A stretch of 9,068 nucleotides of DNA from Acidobacteriota bacterium (GCA_021827255.1 JAKAWO010000111.1:1-9068); one strand, 5' to 3'. Numbered from the stretch's first letter, positions 1 to 5,903 are shown. Translations and numbers: made by a program. The notes: generated by a model from the sequence alone, not told the origin.

Positions 1-62
1 ATCAGGGGCTCCACCTTCGCCCAAAGCTCATCGGAGACTTCCCAAGATTTTATTTGTGGCAT
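1..62 (-). CDS. IS5-type transposase, N-terminal start (partial)
   Basis: Reading the minus strand from the ATG at 62-60 gives MPQIKSWEVSDELWAKVEPL, then the frame leaves the window. The xxWEVSDELWxxxEPL pattern is the usual N-terminus of IS5-family (DUF4096-type) transposases. These enzymes cut and rejoin DNA at the ends of their own element. The nearby ATG at 72-70 is in another frame, so 62 is the likely start. Only 20 residues are visible, so I cannot tell whether the gene is intact. The family call rests on recognising the N-terminal pattern alone. Confidence 0.7.
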   Translation of the reverse strand, partial: MPQIKSWEVSDELWAKVEPL

Positions 63-128
63 CTTGGGTCATTATCTTGCCTCAGTTCCTTTCGAAATTC
101 AATAGCTATTTACGGATAAGCTCTAAGA
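63..128. mobile_element. Probable terminal region of the left IS element
   Basis: This stretch is clearly AT-richer than the rest of the window. It lies between the transposase start at 62 and the stop of the Fic remnant at 131-129, so it should hold the outer end of the IS. On the minus strand it includes GAGCTTATCCGTAAATAG at about 122-105, which could be part of a terminal inverted repeat. The partner end lies outside the window, so neither the inverted repeat nor a target duplication can be confirmed. Confidence 0.4.
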
Positions 129-593
129 TCAGCGATTGCGATGGGGATATCCACCACTGACGTGTTCAGGAAATAGCCCGGGCATCAATCGAGAGGCAAG
201 CGCCGCCGGGAATACCAACGTCAGCGGAGCCCTGGTGCTTTCGGAGGCCAGCACGCCGCGCGCCACGAGCGCCGAAACGACGCGTCGGGCGTGACGGTCT
301 CTAACGCCGGGAATTCCCGCCACGGCGCCACGCGGAAGTTCTCCCCGAAACAAGACCGCTTCCAGCACGCTCCCTGATTTTGGCGATAGGTTGCTGAGCC
401 TGACCTCCTCTTCCGCCCACTGCAGGATTCGCGTGCGAAGGCGGTCCGGCTGCATCAAACTTTCCATAAAGTTCACCTGTTCGAGGCACACTTCGAGAAA
501 GAATTTCGCGAACTCTGCAAGCGCTTCCTCGCTCAGCTTGCGCGTCGAGGCGTTCCTGTGCGGAGCGATCTTGGGCCGAGCCGGGCATCGCAC
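129..593 (-). pseudogene. C-terminal remnant of a Fic-family protein
   Basis: The 154-residue product matches the C-terminal part of long Fic-family (filamentation induced by cAMP) proteins. A helical segment LSEEALAEFAKFFLEVCLEQ at residues 20-39 is followed by a winged-helix-like segment at about 70-130 with the characteristic FRGELPRGAV and RRVVSALVARGVLASES stretches, and the end motif MPGLFPE. The catalytic Fic core with HPFxDGNGR is absent, and upstream in this frame only about 16 unrelated codons precede a stop (644-642). The listed GTG start is therefore only the first available start in a broken frame. Intact Fic proteins transfer AMP or related groups to target proteins; this remnant cannot. 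The neighbouring IS suggests decay of an accessory gene. Translation of the fragment as a small DNA-binding protein is possible but unsupported. Confidence 0.7.
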
Positions 594-866
594 GGTGCTG
601 TATTTATCGGCCGCCTGGGGAGGATTGGGAAGCGCAAGTCCCTATTCGACAGGCGCTTACTTTAGGAGGTCCCCACGTCGCGCAAGTTGGAAATTCAACC
701 CCAACCCGCAGCCTGATCGGAGCCCCCTCTTGTCCAATCTGGGCCCTGAAAATGCGGTTCAGCTCACGAATTCGGGTTAAGCAGATGAACGCCAGGGGCT
801 TTGAATTCGCGGGTTTCACCGCCTGCCCAATCTGCGTTAGAATGACCGAGCGGGGAATGATTTCCT
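594..866. other. Non-coding gap between the Fic remnant and cbiX
   Basis: No convincing gene lies here. A 71-residue minus-strand frame (819-604) has no recognisable domain. No cobalamin-type riboswitch is apparent upstream of the chelatase gene. The missing N-terminal half of the Fic gene is not recognisable in any frame, so it was deleted rather than just frameshifted. TAGAAT at 838-843 resembles a -10 box, but the best -35 candidate (TTTCAC, 814-819) is poor. Confidence 0.5.
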
Positions 867-1268
867 ATGACAGAGCCGGATTTCCGGACAGCGGTTGTGG
901 TGTTCGCGCACGGCAGCAGCGTCAAAGCCGCCAATCAAAGCGTTCATGAGCTGGCCGAGCGCGTGGAGGGCGAAGGCCCGTACCGTTACGTGCGCGCCGC
1001 TTTCCTTGAGCCGGTTGAGCCGACGCTCTCCCAAGCGGTCGCTCAAGCCGTGGAGGCTGGATTTACACGGATCGTCGTCATTCCTTACTTCCTGACGCTG
1101 GGTCTCCACTTGCGGCGTGATCTCCCTAGCCTTGTTGAGGCCGAGCGAAGACGGTTTCCGCAGGTTGAATTCCAAGTGGGGCAATCGCTGGACGATCACC
1201 CGTTGATGGCTTCGATTGTTCTCGGCCGGATTCGCGAGGCCACCCAGGACGCCAAGGTCGCGCGGTGA
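867..1268 (+). CDS. cbiX: Small CbiX/sirohydrochlorin-type chelatase
   Basis: The 133-residue protein has the length of the single-domain CbiX/SirB class, which works as a dimer. These class II chelatases insert cobalt, iron or nickel into sirohydrochlorin-type tetrapyrroles on the way to cobalamin, siroheme or F430. The N-terminal strand with the metal-binding VVFAHGSS places His15. The acidic FLEPVEPTL segment holds Glu48. The second half of the site, VVIPYFLTLGLHLRRDLP, places His81. The ATG at 867 is preceded by GGGGAA at 852-857. The stop overlaps the next start (GTGA), so the downstream flavoprotein is probably translationally coupled. No other cobalamin or siroheme gene is in the window, so the metal and pathway are open; a chelatase acting in siroheme synthesis is the main alternative. 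Confidence 0.85.
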   Translation: MTEPDFRTAVVVFAHGSSVKAANQSVHELAERVEGEGPYRYVRAAFLEPVEPTLSQAVAQAVEAGFTRIVVIPYFLTLGLHLRRDLPSLVEAERRRFPQVEFQVGQSLDDHPLMASIVLGRIREATQDAKVAR

Positions 1269-1975
1269 ACTCCGTCTCCCATATCGCCATTCTACGGAGC
1301 GCGCGGCCCGCCACCGAGCACGCTCGGCATCTGGAGTTCGAGGTTCAAAACGGCCAGCGATTCGATTTCCGGCCGGGGCAGTTCATTTCGCTCGACCTCG
1401 ACCTCCAGCAAACAAAGACGCGCGGCCTGTATTCCATCGCCTCCGCGCCCCGGGAGGACAATCGTTTCGATCTATGTCTCAGTTTCCGCCCGGAGGACAG
1501 GGCGTCACCCTCGCTGTTTGACTTGAAGCCCGGTGACGCCATTCGCTTCACAGGTCCATTCGGTTTTTTCACGCTCCGCGACCCGCCCGATCCCGCCTCC
1601 GCATTCATCGCCACCGGGACCGGCATCGCTCCCCTCCGCGCGATGCTCCAGCACCTGTACCGCCGCCGGCACTCCGGCGAAGTGTGGCTGATTTTTGGAG
1701 TTCGCCACGAGCCGGACATTCTCTATCGCGGCGAGTTTGAGAAGCTCGCGAGCGAGCATCCCGGCTTTCACTTCCTCCCCACGCTCAGCCGTCCCGAGCC
1801 GGGATGGGCGGGCCTTCGGGGTTACGTCCAACAGCACATTCCTCGCCACCTTTCCGACAAGGAGGGTTTCCACGCTTACCTCTGTGGCCGGCGAAGCATG
1901 GTCGAGGACGTTACTCGGGAACTGAAGCGGATGGGTTACAGTCCACAGGCGATCAGCTCAGAGGAGTTTGACTGA
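1265..1975 (+). CDS. FAD/NAD(P)-binding oxidoreductase (ferredoxin-NADP reductase fold)
   Basis: The 236-residue product is a two-domain flavoprotein reductase without any iron-sulfur domain. Residues 1-100 form the FAD barrel, with RPGQF at 36-40 and the flavin-binding RGLYSIAS at 53-60 (pattern RxxYS). Residues 110-236 form the NAD(P) domain: ATGTGIAPLRAM at 116-127 binds the nucleotide phosphates, FGVR at 144-147 and YLCGRRSMVEDV at 205-216 are typical, and the chain ends EEFD. It probably moves electrons between NAD(P)H and a one-electron carrier such as ferredoxin or flavodoxin in the cytosol. The start is GTG at 1265, overlapping the cbiX stop by 4 bases, with AAGG at 1254-1257 as its ribosome site. 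The partner is not known. A role in keeping a corrin or siroheme intermediate reduced is only an inference from the coupling. Confidence 0.85.
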   Translation: MNSVSHIAILRSARPATEHARHLEFEVQNGQRFDFRPGQFISLDLDLQQTKTRGLYSIASAPREDNRFDLCLSFRPEDRASPSLFDLKPGDAIRFTGPFGFFTLRDPPDPASAFIATGTGIAPLRAMLQHLYRRRHSGEVWLIFGVRHEPDILYRGEFEKLASEHPGFHFLPTLSRPEPGWAGLRGYVQQHIPRHLSDKEGFHAYLCGRRSMVEDVTRELKRMGYSPQAISSEEFD

Positions 1976-1999
1976 GCTTCGCGTCAAGCTTTCGGCGGG

Positions 2000-2692
2000 T
2001 CATCCAAAGCGCGAGAATGACCGGTCAATGGTGAAGGCGAGCGTTTGGATGGCGCTCTCAACGTAGCGGGCCAGGGCCTCGCGGTAGAAGTTCAGGCTGC
2101 GTTCGCGCACGCGATTCTCCGGCTCGCGAGGGAAAACCAGGTGGTGGATCTCATGCAGCACCACGCTGAGAAGGCGCAAACGGAATTGCGTGGCGTGAAA
2201 TTCGGTCAGGCGGCTGCCCTCCAGGAATTTCGCGTCGAGCGCCGTATCGCTCAGGGGCAGCGCCTGCCAGCTCCTGATGCGCTCGTAGGCGACGTCCATC
2301 TCCCCGCAGCTCTCGCCTCCCAAAGCGTCGTGCGGGAAAGCAAAGGGCTTTTCCTGTAAGGCGACGTGCCGATGTCCCAGACATCCGCAAACGTTGCTTC
2401 GCCGGAGCTGGATGACAATCAGCCGCGGAGCGCGCAACAAAATCTCGCCGTAAGCTTCGCGACAAACCGAGGGGACTTTGATCCAGTCCTCGGTCAGGGC
2501 TCGGTTCAAGACTTCCACGCGCGAACGATCGGGCGACTGAAAGGCAACGACGAGCAAGGGGCGCTGGTCGTCTCCCAGGCGAGTCACTCGGTAGCGCCGT
2601 CCCGCCAGCCACTCCCGCCAACGAATCCACTTCGGGCGCGACGTCAAGTAACGCTCGATGGTGAGCGACGATATGGCGTCAGCTTCCCGCAT
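2000..2692 (-). CDS. Unrecognised protein with HEIHH zincin-type motif
   Basis: I do not recognise the family of this 230-residue protein. The strongest signal is VVLHEIHHLVF at residues 177-187, a HExxH metal-binding helix in a hydrophobic setting as in zinc metallopeptidases (zincins). It is followed about 20 residues later by a helix, RSLNFYREALARYVE (198-212), whose Glu205 or Glu212 could supply the third ligand. A CGCLGHRH segment at 102-109 is a second possible metal-binding patch. There is no signal peptide or membrane helix, so it is likely cytosolic. The ATG at 2692 has an in-frame TGA three codons upstream, which limits the start, but I see no clear ribosome site. It lies 140 bases downstream of the phosphodiesterase gene on the same strand, so the two may share a transcript. 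Peptidase activity is not shown. Confidence 0.6.
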   Translation of the reverse strand: MREADAISSLTIERYLTSRPKWIRWREWLAGRRYRVTRLGDDQRPLLVVAFQSPDRSRVEVLNRALTEDWIKVPSVCREAYGEILLRAPRLIVIQLRRSNVCGCLGHRHVALQEKPFAFPHDALGGESCGEMDVAYERIRSWQALPLSDTALDAKFLEGSRLTEFHATQFRLRLLSVVLHEIHHLVFPREPENRVRERSLNFYREALARYVESAIQTLAFTIDRSFSRFG

Positions 2693-2832
2693 ATCGGGTC
2701 AGAAGCGCGGGGCGAGTTGGGTCGCCAGTGTCGGCTCGCTTTTCCGCGCGCCTTTCCGTTCCGCGCGAACAGGCATCCGGGCTTACGGCGCGCCCTCACA
2801 ACCGTCGCCCAGGGCGCAGACGATCCTTCGCA

Positions 2833-4149
2833 TTAGGACAAGTCCAGCGGCTCGGCGTTTGACGCAAGGATACCGACCGGCAATCCCAGTAATCGAGCGA
2901 GCGTCGGGGCAACCTGCGCCAACTCAATGCGGCCGAGCTTTTTCCCCGCCGCAACCCCTGGCCCCACGGCGATGAAAGCCGCTTCCAGGCCCGGCGTGGA
3001 GGGCAAATTGCCATGCGTGCCTCGATCCTCCACGGCCTCGCGGACTTCAGGGGCTCGAAATCGGTCGGAGAAGTAATGATCGGGAGCGGCCTCCAGGATC
3101 AGCTCGGCGTCCGGGTCGGCGCCGAGCCGCTCAAGTCTCCCTCGGTCCACGATCTCGGCCACTGCGCCGCTGGCCTCGAGGCGGCGGATTGCCTTTTCCA
3201 GGCGGCGCCGGTCGTCGGGTTTCGGCTCTTCCAGCCAATAAATCGCGAACGATCCGCCCGCATGAATCGCTCCTAGACGCTTCAACTCAAGGCTGCCGTC
3301 GGCCTTCTTCGTAAACAGACCCTCATCGAGCAACACCACGAGCGGAGCCGCGTCACGGCTGACGGGGACGAAACCGTGATCCGAAAGCACGACCAATGTC
3401 ACATTCCCGTCTTCCTGAGCAACGTCCCACATCCGGCCGATTTCATAGTCCGTCTGTTCGACCGCGGCCAGCGACTCCCGTGCCAACGGTCCGTAGTGGT
3501 GCGCTTGGTGGTCGTAAAAGACCAAGTGCAGGAGCAAAAGGTCGGGGGAATAGCGCTGCCACAGGAACAATGCCCCTTCCGCCCGCAGCCGGTCGGGGTT
3601 CAACGCTTGCGCCGCTTGCGAGGGGCGCTTTGGCGCGCCTGGAGCGAGAGGCCCCAGCGCCTTCAGGACTTGTTCGAACAGGTGGGGCGTTGAATGCCGC
3701 GCCACGGTCTCGAAGTCCTGATGCGGATCGGGCAACGCAGGGTTCCAGATTTCGGGAAGGTTGTAATCAATGGCCGCGCCGGCGCTCACCGGCCAGCCGA
3801 CCCCTGCGCTTCTCCGCCCTGAAGCGCGCGCTACGTCCCAGAGCGTCGGCACGTTGATGGCTCGCGCGAACCAGCTCCAGGGCCGAGCCTTTTCGGTTGG
3901 GTCGAGCGAAGCGAGATGGCTATAAATCCCGTGCTCTCGCGGCAAAACGCCGGTGACCAGCGTCGCGTGGGCTGGATATGTCGTCGAGGGATAGACGCTC
4001 GTAACCGCCTGGGCGCTGGCGCCGGTGGAGACCAGCCGGCGAAGATTCGGAATCTTGAGCCCCAGTTCGTTCGCCCTCAGATACACATCCGGACGAAGCC
4101 CATCGGCTGAGACGACGATCAGGCGTGAGGATGGGTACCTGGCCTTCAC
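2833..4149 (-). CDS. Alkaline-phosphatase-superfamily phosphodiesterase (nucleotide pyrophosphatase type)
   Basis: The product (438 residues from the chosen start) belongs to the type I phosphodiesterase/nucleotide pyrophosphatase family. These two-zinc enzymes hydrolyse phosphodiester or phosphomonoester bonds through a threonine nucleophile. All site residues are visible: Asp16 in VVSADGLRPD, nucleophile Thr57 in PSTTYPAHATLVTG, Asp213 and His217 in FYDHQAHHYGP, Asp257-His258 in VVLSDHGF, and His379 in THGNLPS. I chose GTG at 4149-4147 because AGGAG (4160-4156) lies 6 bases ahead. The longer ATG frame from 4182 adds 11 residues, MRHAEHSQENS, without a good site. No signal peptide is visible, unusual since many relatives are exported, so the enzyme may be cytosolic. 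The substrate cannot be told from the sequence. The gene diverges from the fluoride operon and is followed by the HEIHH protein gene. Confidence 0.85.
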   Translation of the reverse strand: MKARYPSSRLIVVSADGLRPDVYLRANELGLKIPNLRRLVSTGASAQAVTSVYPSTTYPAHATLVTGVLPREHGIYSHLASLDPTEKARPWSWFARAINVPTLWDVARASGRRSAGVGWPVSAGAAIDYNLPEIWNPALPDPHQDFETVARHSTPHLFEQVLKALGPLAPGAPKRPSQAAQALNPDRLRAEGALFLWQRYSPDLLLLHLVFYDHQAHHYGPLARESLAAVEQTDYEIGRMWDVAQEDGNVTLVVLSDHGFVPVSRDAAPLVVLLDEGLFTKKADGSLELKRLGAIHAGGSFAIYWLEEPKPDDRRRLEKAIRRLEASGAVAEIVDRGRLERLGADPDAELILEAAPDHYFSDRFRAPEVREAVEDRGTHGNLPSTPGLEAAFIAVGPGVAAGKKLGRIELAQVAPTLARLLGLPVGILASNAEPLDLS

Positions 4150-4155
4150 GGAGTT

Positions 4156-4160
4156 CTCCT
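4156..4160 (-). promoter_or_regulatory. Ribosome binding site deciding the phosphodiesterase start
   Basis: AGGAG on the minus strand sits 6 bases ahead of the GTG at 4149-4147. It lies inside the longer ATG frame that begins at 4182, which argues for the shorter protein. Confidence 0.7.
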
Positions 4161-4228
4161 GCGAATGTTCAGCATGGCGCAAGGGCGGAAAATCCCGTCC
4201 CTCACCGAATAAGCCCAGCGAGGCCTTC

Positions 4229-4256
4229 TTGCAGGCGCTTTGCCGTATGGTATAAT
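4229..4256 (+). promoter_or_regulatory. Sigma70-like promoter of the fluoride operon
   Basis: A perfect TATAAT lies at 4251-4256, with TTGCAG at 4229-4234 as a partial -35 box and a 16-base spacer. Transcription would start near 4263, only a few bases ahead of the riboswitch aptamer at 4268, which is the expected arrangement. Confidence 0.75.
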
Positions 4257-4267
4257 AACAACAAAAA

Positions 4268-4315
4268 GGCGATGGAGTTCGCCTGAAGCGTCCTTCGTGG
4301 ACTGATAACTCCTGG
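4268..4315 (+). ncRNA. Fluoride riboswitch (crcB motif) aptamer
   Basis: The sequence follows the crcB-motif consensus closely. GGCGA (4268-4272) pairs with TCGCC (4279-4283) around the loop TGGAGT. A second hairpin pairs GTCC (4290-4293) with GGAC (4299-4302). The conserved CTGATAACTCCT ends the aptamer (4302-4313). GGAG in the first loop (4274-4277) can pair with CTCC (4309-4312) to form the known pseudoknot that encloses fluoride with magnesium ions. CTCC is also part of the 5' arm of the terminator that follows, so bound fluoride should block termination and switch on crcB and the DUF190 gene. That it is an ON switch is known for the class and is supported here by the shared strand. Confidence 0.93.
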
Positions 4316-4346
4316 CCGCCTCCGTGCGCCCAGGAGTTTTTTGTTT
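4307..4346 (+). terminator. Riboswitch-controlled intrinsic terminator
   Basis: AACTCCTGG (4307-4315) pairs perfectly with CCAGGAGTT (4330-4338), a 9-bp stem with a 14-base loop. The T run TTTTTT, then GTTT, reaches 4346. The 5' arm contains the aptamer's pseudoknot strand, so the terminator and the fluoride-bound aptamer exclude each other. Confidence 0.9.
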
Positions 4347-4378
4347 AAGGGCGGTCGAGCGGCAAGGATGGAGAGGCT

Positions 4379-4750
4379 TTGCGAATTCTTCTGTTGATCG
4401 TTTTCGGCTCGCTCGGAACACTTGCGCGCTACGCCCTGGAAGGCGCCGTTCAATATCTTGCCGCCCCGGTGTTCCCATTCGGAACGCTGGCCGTCAATTG
4501 GATCGGATGCCTCCTGCTGGGGGCCGTAGGACAATACGCCATTCATCACCTTTGGGTGCCGCCCGATTGGAGAATCGGGGTCACCATCGGCTTTTTCGGC
4601 GCGTTCACCACGTTTTCGACCTTCAGTTGGGAAAGTGTTCACTTGCTGGACGACGGAGATTGGATCAGGGCCGCGCTGTATATCGGCGCCAGTTTGTTGG
4701 GTGGTCTCATCCTTCTGCGCGCCGGCATGAGCTTGGCGGATCGGTTATAG
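4379..4750 (+). CDS. crcB: CrcB/FluC fluoride ion channel
   Basis: The 123-residue membrane protein has the usual CrcB/FluC length and about four helices (roughly 2-20, 34-56, 65-84, 97-117). Such proteins form dual-topology dimers that let fluoride leak out of the cytoplasm and so prevent poisoning. Family marks are GTLARY at 13-18, the GTLAVNWIG helix with conserved Asn40, and GFFGAFTTFSTFS at 71-83, whose Phe79 and Phe82 correspond to the pore phenylalanines and which carries the Thr/Ser track. The start is a TTG at 4379 with GGAG at 4370-4373; no ATG or GTG in frame would keep the first helix. It follows the fluoride riboswitch directly and is followed after 8 bases by the DUF190 gene. 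One copy suggests a homodimer. Confidence 0.95.
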   Translation: MRILLLIVFGSLGTLARYALEGAVQYLAAPVFPFGTLAVNWIGCLLLGAVGQYAIHHLWVPPDWRIGVTIGFFGAFTTFSTFSWESVHLLDDGDWIRAALYIGASLLGGLILLRAGMSLADRL

Positions 4751-4758
4751 GAGGGATC

Positions 4759-5121
4759 GTGGAACACCAGAAGTTCGAGGGTGAACGAACCCTGATGCGA
4801 ATTCACATCGGTGAGGACGACCGCTGGCAAGGCAGGCCGCTTTACCGGGCAATCGTCGAGCTGTTCCGCAAGGAAGGTTTTTACGGCGTCACCGTTTTGC
4901 GGGGCGTGGGAGGCTATGGCTCGAGCAGCCGCCGCCAAGGGCTTTACCACACAGCCAACATTCTCCGTCTCTCGCAGGACCTGCCGGTCGTCATCGAGGC
5001 CGTCGAGTACACGGAACGGATTGAGAAGATTCTTCCTCAACTCGATCAAATGGTTGGCGGTGGGCTGATCACTCTTGAAAAAGTCAGGGTCGTCCTTTAT
5101 CGCTCGCAAGAAGAGAGGTGA
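4759..5121 (+). CDS. DUF190 family protein
   Basis: The 120-residue soluble protein is a DUF190 member. This family has a small ferredoxin-like, PII-related fold and often occurs next to crcB. The conserved core is visible: LMRIHIGEDDRWQGRPLY at 12-29, the EGFYGVTVLRGVGGYG stretch at 39-54, HTANILRLSQDLPVVIEAV at 64-82, and a final MVGGGLITLEKVRV. The frame is open far upstream, but GTG at 4759 is the right start: AGGAGGG (4749-4755) precedes it and it falls 8 bases after the crcB stop. The ATG at 4795 would remove the first strand. Being in the fluoride-controlled transcript, it may regulate or assist the fluoride channel. The biochemical role of the family is not settled, and a ligand-sensing part is inference. 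Confidence 0.88.
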   Translation: MEHQKFEGERTLMRIHIGEDDRWQGRPLYRAIVELFRKEGFYGVTVLRGVGGYGSSSRRQGLYHTANILRLSQDLPVVIEAVEYTERIEKILPQLDQMVGGGLITLEKVRVVLYRSQEER

Positions 5122-5129
5122 GCAACATC

Positions 5130-5295
5130 ATGCCGGAAGAAGGCGATCAGCCTGCCATACAGCCGGGCCAGCAGCTTACTTCAAAAAGAGGACCAAACCC
5201 CTGAGGCTTCGCCGCCGCATCGTTCAGCCGCCGATGATGATTCTCGTTTGCCGGCATGCCGGTTCCCGCCAGCCCCGTCAGCAGAGGCGAGTTAA
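5130..5295 (+). pseudogene. Possible small frameshifted ORF behind the DUF190 gene
   Basis: An ATG at 5130 has an AGAGGTGA site at 5114-5121, overlapping the DUF190 stop, with an 8-base spacer. Its frame ends after 24 codons at TGA 5202-5204. If one A of the run at 5183-5187 is skipped, the reading continues for another 35 codons through a proline-rich hydrophilic stretch. It then stops at TAA 5293-5295, overlapping the ATG of the next gene as TAATG. This could be a decayed or mis-sequenced small gene linking the operon. However, the tail has no clear protein-like composition, so chance is quite possible. Confidence 0.25.
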
Positions 5296-5738
5296 TGGCC
5301 TTGGATGAACAGCACGCACGACGCCTGACCACCGTGCTAACTCTGCTTGAGAGTGCGATCGAGCGAATGGAAGCGACGCTCAAGAGGCTGGATCTCCGTT
5401 CTAGCGATAGGCCTGAACTCCCCGGCTTGAGCGCTGGCCAAATTCACCAGGCGCGCCATGAACTTCGCCTCATGCGGAGGCACGTTCGGGAGATTGCCGA
5501 GCGTTTTGGCGTTCACCGCCAAACACCCGAGCCACGCCAGGTGATCGCGGCGGAGCTCTCCTCGTTGTGGGTCGCGCTCGAAAACACTTTGCCAGAACGC
5601 ATGAAAGGTTACGGCCGGGAGTTCGCGCCGGAAGATCGGGCCGACTGGGAAAGGCTCATCCGCGCCCTGCTTCACGACACGGAGCGAGTCCGCCGCGGAG
5701 TCCTCGAGCGAAGGCACCACCCGCCCGATCCAGCCTAG
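5295..5738 (+). CDS. Unrecognised helical protein of 147 residues
   Basis: I do not recognise this protein. From the ATG at 5295 (AGAGG at 5283-5287) it reads MALDEQHARRLTTVLTLLES and continues as an almost wholly helical, highly charged cytosolic chain. Heptad-like stretches lie at about 7-32 and 47-71 (GQIHQARHELRLMRRHVREI). There is a conserved-looking middle with AELSSLWVALENTLPERMKGYG at about 86-107 and a final helix rich in Arg and Glu. There is no signal peptide, membrane helix or metal motif. An upstream ATG at 5256 in the same frame would add 13 residues but lacks a better site. It follows the fluoride operon at 173 bases and might be transcribed with it, though a link to fluoride is not shown. 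Codon use is like its neighbours, so it is likely a real gene. Confidence 0.7.
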   Translation: MALDEQHARRLTTVLTLLESAIERMEATLKRLDLRSSDRPELPGLSAGQIHQARHELRLMRRHVREIAERFGVHRQTPEPRQVIAAELSSLWVALENTLPERMKGYGREFAPEDRADWERLIRALLHDTERVRRGVLERRHHPPDPA

Positions 5739-5853
5739 TCCGGCGCGGCCCGTGCGAGACGGCATGACCTCAGGCTCAGCTTTTGAGAGACCTGCTTACA
5801 TCGAAAGAGGCCAGCCCGGTGGTCTAACCTTTAAGCGTCGTAGCCAGGGCAGG

Positions 5854-5891
5854 ATTTTTGAGTCGTCGGACGAAAACCGACGCGGCAAAAT
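5854..5891 (+). promoter_or_regulatory. Imperfect hairpin just ahead of the MFS gene
   Basis: CGTCGG (5864-5869) pairs with CCGACG (5877-5882) around a 7-base ACGAAAA loop. After a 3x3 internal loop the stem resumes with ATTTTTG-like bases at 5854-5860 (5855 bulged) pairing with CAAAAT at 5886-5891. It ends 12 bases before the MFS ATG at 5904, in a stretch without a clear Shine-Dalgarno site. It has no T run after it, so it is not an intrinsic terminator. A translation-control hairpin or a protein-binding site is possible. Confidence 0.35.
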
Positions 5892-5903
5892 AGTCTGCAC
5901 GAT

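Noticed and set aside
604..819. 71-residue minus-strand frame ahead of the Fic remnant
   Set aside because: No Fic catalytic motif, no known domain, and composition not typical of a gene.
1974..1992. Small hairpin AGCTT/AAGCT with a short T run after the oxidoreductase gene
   Set aside because: Only 5 base pairs and three Ts; too weak to call a terminator.
2045..2836. Long plus-strand open frames of 104 and 156 residues opposite the HEIHH gene
   Set aside because: They mirror the minus-strand gene, have no domain or ribosome site, and arise from its high GC codon pattern.
3376..3857. Plus-strand open frames of 105 and 153 residues inside the phosphodiesterase gene
   Set aside because: The minus-strand frame carries all catalytic motifs; the opposite frames are Arg/Pro/Ser-rich shadows.
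4251..4258. Possible minus-strand -10 box overlapping the fluoride promoter, making it bidirectional
   Set aside because: The reverse strand lacks a -35 box at proper distance; the match only reflects the AT-rich TATAATAA.
4324..4758. In-frame upstream extension of the DUF190 gene to a 265-residue protein
   Set aside because: The first 145 residues are crcB read in another frame; the AGGAGGG before GTG 4759 marks the real start.
5251..5262. Perfect 12-base palindrome CCGGCATGCCGG
   Set aside because: Short palindromes of this kind are expected in GC-rich DNA; no second copy or promoter context supports an operator.
5780..5850. GC-rich stretch before the MFS gene examined as a tRNA or terminator
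   Set aside because: No cloverleaf, T-arm motif or stem followed by a T run could be built.
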